Source of the DNA: UBA1413 sp037447215
GTDB taxonomy: Bacteria; Bacteroidota; Bacteroidia; Bacteroidales; Prolixibacteraceae
NCBI GenBank assembly: GCA_037447215.1
Contig: JBBIHB010000010.1
Location: 1-64,000, forward strand
Direction of reading: 5' to 3'
Length of the DNA stretch: 64,000 nt
Every line of letters starts with the position of its first letter. Position 1 is the first letter of the stretch. The notes below the pieces were generated by a model. It saw only the letters and a list, made by a program, of their open reading frames with translations. It did not search any database and was not told where the DNA came from. Positions 27,187 to 35,670 of this stretch are shown here, piece after piece. Both the position numbers and the translations under genes were made by a program.

Positions 27187-28137
27187 ATGGAAAGACGACG
27201 TTTTATTTTAACCACTGCTTTGTCGGGTTTTGCACTATCAATCCCTGCAATAAGGAGTTTTGGCTCAGATTTCCCGGCAGGCTTTCAGTTGCCAAAGAGG
27301 GTTATGGGCAAAACAGGAGAAAAACTCTCGGTTATCGGTTTTGGGGGAATCATGCTGAACGATAACACACAGGAATATGCCAACGAAATTGTAGCAAAAG
27401 CCTGGGAGATGGGTTGCAATTATTACGATGTTGCGCCGAGTTACGGAAACGCAGAGTTGAAAATGGGACCGGCTTTAAAATCCTATCGGAAACAAGCTTT
27501 TCTGGCATGTAAAACCGGTCAGAAAGAGGCCGAAAGCGCCGAACGTGAATTAAACACCTCGCTTAAACACCTTGAAACCGATTGGTTTGACCTGTACCAG
27601 CTCCATGCCCTTTCGGGCGTTCAGGATGTAGAGCGCTGTTTTGCACCCGGAGGTACAATGGAAGTGGTTGAAAAAGCAAAAAAAGCAGGAAAGATAAGGT
27701 ATGTCGGCTTTTCGGCCCATTCGGTAGATGCTGCTTTGCTGGCCATATCGAAATATGATTTTGATACCGTGATGTTCCCCATCAATTTTGCCACATGGCA
27801 TGCCGGTGATTTTGGCCCGCAGGTATATCAGAAAGCTGTTGAGAAAAATATGGGGATTCTTGCCCTGAAAGCAATGGCATTAACCGGGCTGAAACAGGGA
27901 GAAGAAAAGTATGATAAAAATGTGTGGTACCGCCCGGTATTGGATGAAGGAACAATGAAAATAGCACTGAAGTTTACTTTATCAAAAGAGGTTACTGCAG
28001 CCATACCTCCCGGAAAATCGACCTTGTTCCTGAAAGCGATCGAATTTATGAAAGATTATCAGCCCATATCTCCATTGGAAAGCGAAAAACTGGTCAAACT
28101 TGCAAAAGAAACAGAGCCAATTTTCAGGTATGGCTAA
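27187..28137 (+). CDS. Exported aldo/keto reductase
   Basis: 316 residues from the ATG at 27187 (an in-frame GTG lies 9 bases upstream). The N-terminus MERRRFILTTALSGFALSIPAIRSFG is a Tat-like signal. The barrel follows the family pattern: LSVIGFGGIMLNDN, NYYDVAPSYGNAELKMG (Asp and Tyr of the catalytic tetrad), KTGQ (Lys), LYQLHAL (His). It reduces or oxidises a carbonyl substrate outside the cytoplasm, as in the Tat-exported subgroup frequent in Bacteroidota. Monocistronic, with a hairpin downstream. Confidence 0.9.
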   Translation: MERRRFILTTALSGFALSIPAIRSFGSDFPAGFQLPKRVMGKTGEKLSVIGFGGIMLNDNTQEYANEIVAKAWEMGCNYYDVAPSYGNAELKMGPALKSYRKQAFLACKTGQKEAESAERELNTSLKHLETDWFDLYQLHALSGVQDVERCFAPGGTMEVVEKAKKAGKIRYVGFSAHSVDAALLAISKYDFDTVMFPINFATWHAGDFGPQVYQKAVEKNMGILALKAMALTGLKQGEEKYDKNVWYRPVLDEGTMKIALKFTLSKEVTAAIPPGKSTLFLKAIEFMKDYQPISPLESEKLVKLAKETEPIFRYG

Positions 28138-28206
28138 GCCGGGTGAAATACACCTGCTTGGGAAATGGTAATCAAAAATCAGAAATTGGTTCCTTAGTTA
28201 AAACAT

Positions 28207-28236
28207 AAAAACGGCACCCTGTATGGATGCCGTTTA
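28207..28236 (+). terminator. Putative terminator
   Basis: Stem AAACGGCA / TGCCGTTT around an 11-base loop, 70 bases after the aldo/keto reductase stop. The T tract is short. Confidence 0.5.
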
Positions 28237-28326
28237 TGAAAAGCCATCGAAGCAGCATGGCTTAATATTTAAATTGAACTAACTGGAATTTGTGTTGAAT
28301 GAACATAGGAATACTATGAACAAAAT

Positions 28327-29076
28327 TTATACCAAAGATTCGATGGTTTTGATTATTATTTGAGTTACTGTATTCACATTCTGATTGAAAACTTTAAGGA
28401 CTTCTTCCCATGTTACCGGTTCTTCCCCTGTTTTCCATGAATCATAATCTGTACTCATTGCCACGGCGGCGTAAGGTATTTTCAATTCATTGGACAGAAT
28501 ACATTCCGGAGCAGTTGACATATTTATAATATCGGCTCCCCATTGCCTGAACATTAACGACTCTGCCCTTGTTGAAAAGCGCGGACCTTCAATTGTGACG
28601 ACCGTACCTTTTGTGTGGTGGATAATATTCAGATGCCTGGCCGTTTCGGTCATTTTTAGCCGAAGATATTCGTCGAAGGGTTCGCCCATTGAAACATGTT
28701 TTAACTCCCCCGGCTCAAAATGATCAAAGAATGTTATAGGCCTGAAGCGGGTAAAGTCGATAAATTGGTCCGGAAAAACCAGGTGCCCGCGTCCTATTTC
28801 TTCACGTAGGCTTCCACAGGCTGTAGTGGCGATAATATGGGTGCATCCCATTTCGTGGATGGCCCAAATATTGGCCCGGTTATTTACCTTTGAGGGTGGA
28901 AATTGGTGGGAACGACCATGCCTGGACAGGATACAAACTTCGGTACCACCAATTTTACCTGTCAGAAATGGAGAAGAGGTTTGACCAAATGGAGTTTCCT
29001 TTTTTATTACAAGCGGGTCATGAAGGATTTCAGGATTTTCGAGGCCTGTTCCTCCAATAATTGCAATTTTTATCAT
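28327..29076 (-). CDS. mtnP: S-methyl-5'-thioadenosine phosphorylase
   Basis: 249 residues from the Met of MIKIAIIGGTGLE; the open frame extends 51 bases upstream into the YceI gene but without family similarity. Phosphate-binding TPFGQTSSPF and CILSRHGRSHQFPPSKVNNRANIWA, and the base-binding IEGPRFSTRAES and MSTAPE segments define MTAP. It cleaves methylthioadenosine to adenine and methylthioribose-1-phosphate, the substrate of MtnA encoded 1.4 kb upstream on the same strand. DYDSWKTGEE places Asp at the purine-contacting site. Confidence 0.93.
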   Translation of the reverse strand: MIKIAIIGGTGLENPEILHDPLVIKKETPFGQTSSPFLTGKIGGTEVCILSRHGRSHQFPPSKVNNRANIWAIHEMGCTHIIATTACGSLREEIGRGHLVFPDQFIDFTRFRPITFFDHFEPGELKHVSMGEPFDEYLRLKMTETARHLNIIHHTKGTVVTIEGPRFSTRAESLMFRQWGADIINMSTAPECILSNELKIPYAAVAMSTDYDSWKTGEEPVTWEEVLKVFNQNVNTVTQIIIKTIESLV

Positions 29077-29092
29077 ATAACCGACAATATTA

Positions 29093-29641
29093 TCAGTAAA
29101 CCATTTTAAATGATACCTTGATTTCATTATTGGTGGAAATGCCCATCAGGGAAGGTTTTGTGATGTTGAAATCGCTCAATCCAACTGTAAATTCCCCAAT
29201 AACTTCAAGCTTTCCGTTTTTTTCGGAAGTAAGTACATCAAATATTATTGACTGTGTTACTCCATGAAAGGTTAATTCCCCTTCGACGGAAAGTTTGTTC
29301 CCTATTGAATTTAATACTACTCCCGAAAAGGAGATATTTGGAAATTTCAAGGCTTCAGTTACTTCGAGCATGTGTGAATCGCGATTCGCATTTTTACTGT
29401 CGAAACTGGCCACCTTTGATGTTACGGCAACCTGCCTGATGTTGCTTTTACAACTTTCGCTGACAATTACCGAACTGACTTCCCTGCTGACCCCACTCCA
29501 TGCATGAAGTGGATGCCTCATGGAATAGGCAATGGAAGATTGATCCCTGTCGGCCATGCTCCTTATTGAGGTTGATTCCTGAGCTGTTCCAAAGAAGAGG
29601 AACAGTAAATAAAAGAGTGCGGAACTCAGGAGACGTTTCAT
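29093..29641 (-). CDS. YceI family secreted protein
   Basis: 182 residues: signal peptide ending near GTAQE, then a YceI-like lipocalin fold, with the pattern SNIRQVAVTSKVASFDSKNANRDSHMLEVTEALKFPNISFSG and a second half LSVEGELTFHGVTQSIIFDV. YceI proteins bind polyisoprenoid or other amphiphilic molecules in the periplasm. It lies 10 bases behind a four-helix b561-like membrane protein gene, the same pairing as yceJ-yceI in Escherichia coli, and 16 bases before mtnP. Confidence 0.9.
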   Translation of the reverse strand: MKRLLSSALFYLLFLFFGTAQESTSIRSMADRDQSSIAYSMRHPLHAWSGVSREVSSVIVSESCKSNIRQVAVTSKVASFDSKNANRDSHMLEVTEALKFPNISFSGVVLNSIGNKLSVEGELTFHGVTQSIIFDVLTSEKNGKLEVIGEFTVGLSDFNITKPSLMGISTNNEIKVSFKMVY

Positions 29642-29651
29642 GTGATTTTAT

Positions 29652-30260
29652 TTAAAATTTAATAACAATCATTGATGCTGCATACGCCCCATAAGCTGTA
29701 AAAGCCGCGGCTCTGTGGAGGGATCTCAGGTCGAGGTTTTTATCCAGTTGTTGCGCGAGGACATTGGTGGCAATCATTCCCGAAAGGTGTACCAACGCCA
29801 GAGCTTTGTGAATTTTTATGGTGCTTATACCTTTACGTTCGTCGAGCATTTTAGGAGGGGCAAACAACGATAAACCAGCTGTGGTAAAATAACCGATATT
29901 AATTCCTGTTGCCAACACTTCATGTGTTTTGATCAAATTGTAATCCCCGTCATAAAGCTTTGAGCCAACAATACCTTGAGCCACCATTCCCCCCATAGTA
30001 ATAAATCCAATAATCTGGTGTGCTCCGAGCATATTGCGTCTCAGGTTAAGTTCCCTATCCCTGTTTTCGGGTGTCAATTCAAACCGGTTGAAGTTCCGCA
30101 TAAGCCCTTTTTCGCCCCAGAGAAAACGCTGAGTAGGCATAAATTTTCCGGGAAGTAACAAAGTTTCAGATTGCTCGATCATTAACAGATCATCGAGCAA
30201 TGCCCTTGCAGTAATAGTATCCCTTTGTGCATATCCCCCGAATCTGAGGAAAAAAATCAT
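29652..30260 (-). CDS. Four-helix membrane protein, cytochrome b561-like
   Basis: 202 residues. After an exported N-terminal part with Gln-rich mature segment, four hydrophobic helices each carry a His at one end: GAHQIIGFITMGGMVAQGIVG, THEVLATGINIGYFTTAGL, IHKALALVHLSGMIATNVLA and LHRAAAFTAYGAYAASM. This spacing recalls the diheme b561/YceJ class. No domain match could be tested. The next gene is YceI, which supports a redox partnership. The short hydrophobic N-terminus suggests the true start may be a little upstream, without a good ATG there. Confidence 0.55.
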   Translation of the reverse strand: MIFFLRFGGYAQRDTITARALLDDLLMIEQSETLLLPGKFMPTQRFLWGEKGLMRNFNRFELTPENRDRELNLRRNMLGAHQIIGFITMGGMVAQGIVGSKLYDGDYNLIKTHEVLATGINIGYFTTAGLSLFAPPKMLDERKGISTIKIHKALALVHLSGMIATNVLAQQLDKNLDLRSLHRAAAFTAYGAYAASMIVIKF

Positions 30261-30437
30261 TGCAAATACAAAAAAACTGTTCTCATAATACCTGATATAA
30301 ATTCGGAAATGTCAAATTGTTCATTATCAGCAACATTAACCTGCCTAAAATGTTCAATTTGACAGCTTCAAACTTTTCTACCAACTGTTGGGTAAAAGAA
30401 ACCGGAAGTAAAACGGGATATATTGCATCAAAAAAAT

Positions 30438-31532
30438 TCAGGAATGCATAAGATGTAATATGCTGTCCCTGTCAGGATTAATGATCCCCTTTTCGGTAAT
30501 CAGACTGGTAACCAACCTGGCGGGTGTAATGTCAAATCCATAGTTAGCCACCGGACTGTCATCCGGGATAAGCTTAACCGTTGTGATTTCTTTTCCGTTC
30601 CAACCTTCGATATAACTTACTTCGGTGGCATCGCGTTGTTCAACAGGTATGTTCCGAATCCCGTCTGTAAGTGAGAAATCAAATGAGCTGATAGGGAGGG
30701 CGACATAAAAAGGTACCTGGTTATCGGCTGCAGCAAGGGCTTCCATGTAAGTCCCAATTTTATTGGCTACATCTCCATCGAGGGTTGTGCGGTCGCTCCC
30801 TACAATTACCAAATCCACTTTACCCTGTTGCATCAGTAAGCCTCCAGTGTTATCGGGGATTATTGTATGTGGTACACCTGCCAGCCCTAATTCAAAAGCC
30901 GTAAGTCTGGCACCCTGATTTCGGGGGCGGGTTTCATCCACCCAAACATGAACCGAAATCCCATTTTTATGGGCCAGATAAATTGGTGCTGTTGCAGTTC
31001 CCCACTCCACACAGGCCAGCCATCCGGCATTACAATGCGTGAGAATGTTAACCGGACCGCCATCCTTTTTCCGGCTGATTTCCAAAATCAACGACAAACC
31101 ATATTCACCAATCTTCCGGCAGGCATCCAACTCTTCAAACCTGATCCGGTTTGCTTCATTGAACAACAATCCTGCTATATCACTCCCTTTCTCTGCCTGC
31201 CTGTAAGTTTCCATCATCCGACGAGTGGCTGTGTAAAGATTGATAGCTGTGGGGCGGGTATCATTCAGCGCTTTTTGCGCCATACATAACCTCTCATTAT
31301 AATCATCGGCACTGCAATCCAATATGGATAAATACATACCATAAGCTGCGGTTACCCCTATCAGTGGCGCTCCCCGTACCACCATTTCCCGGATGGCAAA
31401 ACAGGCATCTTCGAGGTTCCTGATAATAAATGTATGGGCCTCGAAGGGAAGATACCGCTGGTCGATCACTTCAGGATATAAGGGTTCAGATGAAGTTAAC
31501 CAAATGGATGAATGAAATCGGAAATTGCGCAT
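30438..31532 (-). CDS. mtnA: S-methyl-5-thioribose-1-phosphate isomerase
   Basis: About 364 residues from the Met of MRNFRFHSSIWLTS; 12 further in-frame codons lie upstream. Family motifs: AIREMVVRGAPLIGVTAAYGM, the catalytic Cys in ILTHCNAGWLA and the catalytic Asp in GSDRTTLDGDVANKIGTY. Converts methylthioribose-1-phosphate to methylthioribulose-1-phosphate in methionine salvage. Downstream on the same strand come a b561-like protein, YceI and mtnP. Other salvage genes (mtnB, mtnD) are absent here. Confidence 0.93.
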   Translation of the reverse strand: MRNFRFHSSIWLTSSEPLYPEVIDQRYLPFEAHTFIIRNLEDACFAIREMVVRGAPLIGVTAAYGMYLSILDCSADDYNERLCMAQKALNDTRPTAINLYTATRRMMETYRQAEKGSDIAGLLFNEANRIRFEELDACRKIGEYGLSLILEISRKKDGGPVNILTHCNAGWLACVEWGTATAPIYLAHKNGISVHVWVDETRPRNQGARLTAFELGLAGVPHTIIPDNTGGLLMQQGKVDLVIVGSDRTTLDGDVANKIGTYMEALAAADNQVPFYVALPISSFDFSLTDGIRNIPVEQRDATEVSYIEGWNGKEITTVKLIPDDSPVANYGFDITPARLVTSLITEKGIINPDRDSILHLMHS

Positions 31533-31698
31533 GACATTTATCGAAATAAACACAAAACTATAACTCATTTATGAATAAAACATTCGGTTTCGCCGAACTG
31601 TAAAAGAATAATATATTCTACTGATACATTTTTCTCAAAATATTTTGTTTAGCGTAAACAAAATTTTTCGTACTTTGACCCAACTAAAATAAATTTAT

Positions 31699-32277
31699 AT
31701 GCTGACTATTTCAACCTAGTGGGCAGCGCATTCGCTTCCACTCAAAATCTATTGGGTAGTTGCTATACCCTTCACGCTTCTATTTGTTTTTCAACTGATT
31801 ATGACCTTTACCGGAGGCGATTTCAGTGAGTCTGATGCAACCGGCGACAGCGATACTGCCATTGATTCTGATACGGGCATAGGCTTTCAGTTTCTGACTT
31901 TAAAAAACCTGATTGCTTTTTTCACTCTTTTCGGGTGGACCGGCATAGCCTGCCTTAATGCTGGCATAAGCGCACCGGTTTCAACATTTATTGCCGTTAT
32001 TGCCGGATTGATTATGATGACTATTATGGCTGCGCTTATTTGGTTTATGAGTAAGCTTACAGATGACGGCACCCTCAAAATAAAAAATGCACTTGGGAAA
32101 ACCGGAACGGTATATTTACCCATTCCGGGAAACCGATCGGGAACAGGCCAAATACAGATCAAAGTACAGGGTTTGCAAACCCTCGAAGCCATGACCGATA
32201 ATGAAAACGGTTTCAAAACCGGACAGGTTGTCGAAGTGGTTGAGGTTCTAAAGGGTGATATTTTATTGGTAAAATAG
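31699..32277 (+). pseudogene. NfeD-like membrane protein, open frame interrupted by an amber codon
   Basis: Reading from the ATG at 31699, codon 7 is TAG (31717-31719), and the same frame then stays open to 32277. The segment after the TAG (WAAHSLPLKIYWVVAIPFTLLFVFQL) is the first membrane helix of an NfeD-type protein; two further helices (about LIAFFTLFGWTGIACLN and TFIAVIAGLIMMTIMAALIW) and a C-terminal OB-fold-like domain (LGKTGTVYLPIPGNRSGTGQIQIKVQG) follow. The ATG at 31801 would lose the first helix. NfeD proteins partner with flotillins, encoded 76 bases downstream. The TAG may be a mutation, an assembly error, or bypassed. Confidence 0.7.
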
Positions 32278-32353
32278 TTGTTACGCCACATAAAACACAT
32301 ACTAATATTATACAATTAACCATCCCGCATTAAGGGATTAAAAATTCAAAGCT

Positions 32354-33763
32354 ATGGGAGAATATGTAATTCTGGTGTTCGCATTTGCTGCGTTGTTTGT
32401 TTTTATCCTTTTGGTATCGTTTTTCAAGCGGTACAAACGATGTCCTGCAGACAGGATACTGGTTGTTTACGGAAAAGTGGGCAAAGGTGTTGAGGCCGAA
32501 TCCCGCTCAGCCAAATGTATTCATGGTGGTGCGGCTTTTATCTGGCCGGTAATACAGGATTATGCTTTTCTGGACCTGACACCATTTTCAATCGAGATAA
32601 ACCTGACCAAAGCGCTCAGTAAGCAAAATATCAGGGTGGATGTGCCCTCGCGTTTTACAGTGGGTATCTCGACCGAAGAAGGCGTGATGACCAATGCTGC
32701 CGAAAGGTTATTGGGACTCAGCATTACCGATATCAGCAACCTGGCTAAAGATATTATTTTCGGACAGCTCAGGCTTGTGGTAGCCACTATGGATATCGAG
32801 GAAATCAACAGCAACCGTGATAAATTCCTTGCTGCAGTTTCGTCGAACGTGGAAGCCGAACTCAAAAAGATTGGCCTCAAGCTGATCAATGTAAACGTTA
32901 CGGACATCAACGATGAGTCAGGGTATATTGACGCTTTAGGAAAAGAAGCGGCTGCCAAAGCTATCAACGATGCCAAGAAAAGTGTAGCTGAAAAGAACCG
33001 CGATGGTTCAATAGGAGAAGCCCAAGCCATCAGGGAACAGCGAATCGAAGTTGCAAAAGCCGATGCTATTGCCGTTGAAGGTGAAAATGCCGCCAAAATT
33101 GTGATTGCCAACTCTAATGCCGACCGCCGCGAAAAAGAGGCCGAAGCTGAACGACTTGCCGTTGCTGCCGAAAAAGTTTCACACGCCAAAGCACTTGAAG
33201 AAGCATATGCTGCCGAAAAAGAGGCTGAAACTGCCCGTGCCTTCCGCGATAAAGCAACTCAGACAGCAAACATTGTAATCCCCGCAGAAATTGACAAACA
33301 ACGGGTTGAAATCGCAGCTGAAGCCCTTGCTGAACAGACACGCCGTCATGCAAAAGGGGATGCCGATGCAATATTTATGAAAATGGAAGCCGAGGCCAAA
33401 GGTATTTATGAAATATTGAGCAAACAGGCCGAAGGATATCAACAGTTGATGAAAGCTGCCGGTGACGATTCGCGCAGCGCCGTGATGCTTATGATTGCCG
33501 ATAAATTACCCGAATTGGTGCGCACGCAGGTTGAAGCCATCAAGAATCTGAAAATTGATAAAATTACGGTTTGGGACAATATGGGTGGCGGAAAAGACGG
33601 CAAGCCGGCCACGGCTAATTTTCTTTCCGGAATGCTCGGTTCAATACCTCCTTTCGAAGAACTGTTCAAAATGGCCGGTATGGAACTTCCCGATTACCTG
33701 AAAGGGAAAACCATGGCTGAGATTGCCAAATCGGATGAGCCCAAAAATACTGAAACAATATAA
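32354..33763 (+). CDS. Flotillin-like SPFH-domain protein
   Basis: 469 residues. A single N-terminal membrane helix (residues 5-24) precedes an SPFH domain (GGAAFIWPVIQDYAFLDLTPFSIEINLTKALSKQNIRVDVPSRFTVGI) and a long alpha-helical, Ala/Glu-rich flotillin region (about 190-370) with repeated KAEAEA-type heptads. Flotillins organise membrane microdomains. The NfeD-like gene immediately upstream is its usual partner. The C-terminus ends in a short domain with WDNMGGGKDGKPATANF, typical of bacterial YqiK/FloT-like proteins. Terminator downstream. Confidence 0.93.
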   Translation: MGEYVILVFAFAALFVFILLVSFFKRYKRCPADRILVVYGKVGKGVEAESRSAKCIHGGAAFIWPVIQDYAFLDLTPFSIEINLTKALSKQNIRVDVPSRFTVGISTEEGVMTNAAERLLGLSITDISNLAKDIIFGQLRLVVATMDIEEINSNRDKFLAAVSSNVEAELKKIGLKLINVNVTDINDESGYIDALGKEAAAKAINDAKKSVAEKNRDGSIGEAQAIREQRIEVAKADAIAVEGENAAKIVIANSNADRREKEAEAERLAVAAEKVSHAKALEEAYAAEKEAETARAFRDKATQTANIVIPAEIDKQRVEIAAEALAEQTRRHAKGDADAIFMKMEAEAKGIYEILSKQAEGYQQLMKAAGDDSRSAVMLMIADKLPELVRTQVEAIKNLKIDKITVWDNMGGGKDGKPATANFLSGMLGSIPPFEELFKMAGMELPDYLKGKTMAEIAKSDEPKNTETI

Positions 33764-33773
33764 TGATGTTAAC

Positions 33774-33813
33774 AAAGAACAGTTCCGGTTGTCTGCCGGA
33801 GCCGTTCTTTTTA
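33774..33813 (+). terminator. Terminator after the flotillin gene
   Basis: Stem AAAGAAC / GTTCTTT with an inner TCCGG / CCGGA pairing around a TTGTCTG loop, followed by TT, 10 bases after the stop. Confidence 0.65.
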
Positions 33814-33973
33814 CATATCATACATGAAATTAATGCAACTCTTATTGTTATTTGTGTCTTTGCTGGATGATTTTTTCCCACAAAGACACGAAGACCACTA
33901 AGTTTATAACTGTTACTGGTGTGGAATTGCCGCATGGAGTCTGGCCTTAACAGAAAATTTATATGCATCTGAT

Positions 33974-34570
33974 ATGGGATTATCTATACATTACAGCGGA
34001 CGTTTTAATCCGGAAGCTTCCCTGGAAAGGTTAATCAGGGAATGTTTCGAATTTGCAAAAGTGTTCCGATGGGATTACTACATTTTTGAACTGGAGTTTC
34101 CTCAGATTCCGTTTCCTGATGATTATAACGAAAATATTTATGGCATAGCTCTTTCTCCGCCTGAATGTGAGCCACTGTGGTTTACATTTCTTTCAAATGG
34201 AAAGATGGGTTCCCCGGCACAACTGCAGTATTTCGGCAACAGCAGTGACCCTTATAACCAGTTTGCATTATACCGCCTCTTTACCAAAACACAATTTGCC
34301 GGTCATGGAATTCATATGCTTGTCATTGAAATTTTCAGACACATCATCAAAGAATATCTGGTCGATTTTACAATGTCCGACGAGGGAAAATACTGGGAAA
34401 CAGGCAACCGACAGGAACTTGAACGCATTTATAAACAGTATAATTTTTTATTGGATATGTTTGGGGATGGACTGAAATATTCAATACCGGCTGAAGGAGA
34501 ATATCTTCAACAAATGATAGAACGAATTGCCGGCGAAATCCATTCAGAATATCACAAACGAAAGTTTTAG
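33974..34570 (+). CDS. Conserved hypothetical protein
   Basis: 198 residues, no signal peptide and no membrane segment. The text (MGLSIHYSGRF..., FELEFPQIPFPDDY, IYGIALSPPECEPLWFTFLSNGKMGSP, AGHGIHMLVIEIFRHIIKEYL) is unlike any family I can name. The pattern of short strands and amphipathic helices suggests an alpha/beta soluble fold. Ends 4 bases before the HAD hydrolase ATG, so the two are likely cotranscribed. Confidence 0.7.
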   Translation: MGLSIHYSGRFNPEASLERLIRECFEFAKVFRWDYYIFELEFPQIPFPDDYNENIYGIALSPPECEPLWFTFLSNGKMGSPAQLQYFGNSSDPYNQFALYRLFTKTQFAGHGIHMLVIEIFRHIIKEYLVDFTMSDEGKYWETGNRQELERIYKQYNFLLDMFGDGLKYSIPAEGEYLQQMIERIAGEIHSEYHKRKF

Positions 34571-34574
34571 AAAC

Positions 34575-35201
34575 ATGATCAGGAATATAATTTTCGACCT
34601 GGGCGGCGTGTTGCTTGACCTTGATTTTGAAACACCCCTAAGGGCTTTTCAGAAATTTAACAACCTTGGGCAGATATCCGACCTCAGGCAATTCCTCAGC
34701 GATCCGATCTTCATAGGTTTCGAAACCGGCGAAGTGACGCCCACCGGATTCAGGGAGCGGATCAGGTATCTGCTCCGCAATCCATCGCTTTCCGATACTG
34801 AAATTGATTCTGCCTGGTGCTCCATGCTGAAGAAGGTACCAACCGAAAAAGTTAAACTCCTTCAAAGACTTTCCGGCCAATATCGCCAGTTTCTATACAG
34901 CAATACCAATGCTATTCATATTCCTTATTTTACCAGAACGTTTTTTGGCCAGCACCAGATCAAGTGGGAAACGCTGTTTGAGAAGACTTATTATTCGCAC
35001 GAAATAAACGACCGCAAACCCGTTTTGTCGGGTTACCTAAAGGTACTGTCGCTGGCTGGTTTGAATGCATATGAAACCCTGTTCGTAGATGACCTGGAAC
35101 AGAATATTCTGGCAGCCGAGAAAACAGAGATGCAGGTTTTGCATTATTTTCCGGGTACCAATTTGCAGGAAGCATTGGAACGTGTTGGAATTGAGGTGTA
35201 A
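34575..35201 (+). CDS. HAD superfamily hydrolase (subfamily IA)
   Basis: 208 residues from the ATG at 34575; the frame is open further upstream inside the preceding gene. Motif I FDLGGVLLD with the nucleophile Asp8, motif II SNTN, the Lys in NDRKP and motif IV FVDDLEQNI are all present. Members are small-molecule phosphatases, resembling YihX-type sugar or nucleotide phosphatases. Substrate unknown. Confidence 0.9.
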   Translation: MIRNIIFDLGGVLLDLDFETPLRAFQKFNNLGQISDLRQFLSDPIFIGFETGEVTPTGFRERIRYLLRNPSLSDTEIDSAWCSMLKKVPTEKVKLLQRLSGQYRQFLYSNTNAIHIPYFTRTFFGQHQIKWETLFEKTYYSHEINDRKPVLSGYLKVLSLAGLNAYETLFVDDLEQNILAAEKTEMQVLHYFPGTNLQEALERVGIEV

Positions 35202-35485
35202 AATAAAGATATCTCTTTTCTGTCTGCTTTTATGAAAAGTAGTGGGTAAGTTTTATTGTTATTAGATTAATTCGAGGATATGCAATTTGGAGTTATCATA
35301 AAATAATCAAGGGAATACTATCTTACCTGAAAACCTGATTCCTGATTGAACCAATAGTCAGAAGTGAAAAATTCCGGAAGTATGGTAAAGGTTATTACCT
35401 TATGGTTTATAAAAACGTCAGAAAATCCGGATTTTCACTAATAGTTTAGAAGCAGTTTAAATTATTTTCTATCAAAAAATTATTC
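35202..35485. other. Intergenic region with inverted repeats
   Basis: No gene found in 284 bases. It holds an 8-base palindrome TTCCGGAA at 35372-35379, a perfect 16-base palindrome GAAAATCCGGATTTTC at 35421-35436, and a small hairpin AAGGT/ACCTT between them. They lie upstream of the trpB2 promoter. Confidence 0.7.
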
Positions 35486-35515
35486 TTGCAGGTTATTGAA
35501 TAATTTTTACTTTTG
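35486..35515 (+). promoter_or_regulatory. Bacteroidota-type promoter of the trpB2 leader
   Basis: TTG at 35486-35488, a 19-base spacer and TACTTTTG (TAnnTTTG) at 35508-35515, an ideal match to the -33/-7 consensus. Transcription should start near 35521-35523, about 16 bases before the leader peptide ATG. Confidence 0.75.
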
Positions 35516-35538
35516 AAGCCAAAATTATTTAAAAAGAA

Positions 35539-35601
35539 ATGAGATCAGGTTTAAACAGTTGGAATTGGTGGCGCTGGCACAGATATTTGCTGCTGGCGTA
35601 A
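35539..35601 (+). CDS. Tryptophan leader peptide
   Basis: A 20-codon open frame (63 bases with stop) with four TGG codons at positions 8, 10, 11 and 13, within SWNWWRWHRY, followed by Leu-Leu-Leu-Ala and TAA. Such Trp clusters are extremely unlikely by chance and mark an attenuation leader. It lies 108 bases before the trpB2 ATG, just downstream of the promoter. Ribosome stalling at the Trp codons would leave the sequence at 35586-35603 free. It encodes no functional protein; the act of translation is the signal. Confidence 0.85.
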   Translation: MRSGLNSWNWWRWHRYLLLA

Positions 35602-35603
35602 AC
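35586..35603 (+). promoter_or_regulatory. Antiterminator 5' arm (overlaps the end of the leader ORF)
   Basis: The stretch TTTGCTGCTGGCGTAAAC pairs with 35645-35658 (GTTTGCGCAGCAAG): 8 pairs, a 2-base bulge, 2 pairs, a 2-base bulge, and 4 pairs. The partner covers the terminator loop and the start of its 3' arm, so the two structures exclude each other. A ribosome that reaches the leader stop codon would cover this arm. Confidence 0.7.
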
Positions 35604-35630
35604 GATTTACCTGAATTAAACGATCTAAGG

Positions 35631-35670
35631 AAGAGGGATTTGTTGTTTGCGCAGCAAGTCCCTCTTTTTT
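35631..35670 (+). terminator. Attenuator (Rho-independent terminator in the trpB2 leader)
   Basis: Stem GAGGGATTTG (35633-35642) / CAAGTCCCTC (35655-35664), ten pairs including one G-T, extended by AA/TT, with a TTTTTT tract. It stands between the leader peptide and trpB2, as a transcription terminator used when Trp is plentiful. Confidence 0.85.

Noticed and set aside
32560..33189. Open frame of 209 codons opposite the flotillin gene
   Set aside because: Low-complexity Ser/Ala-rich translation caused by the Ala/Glu-rich flotillin codons read backwards.
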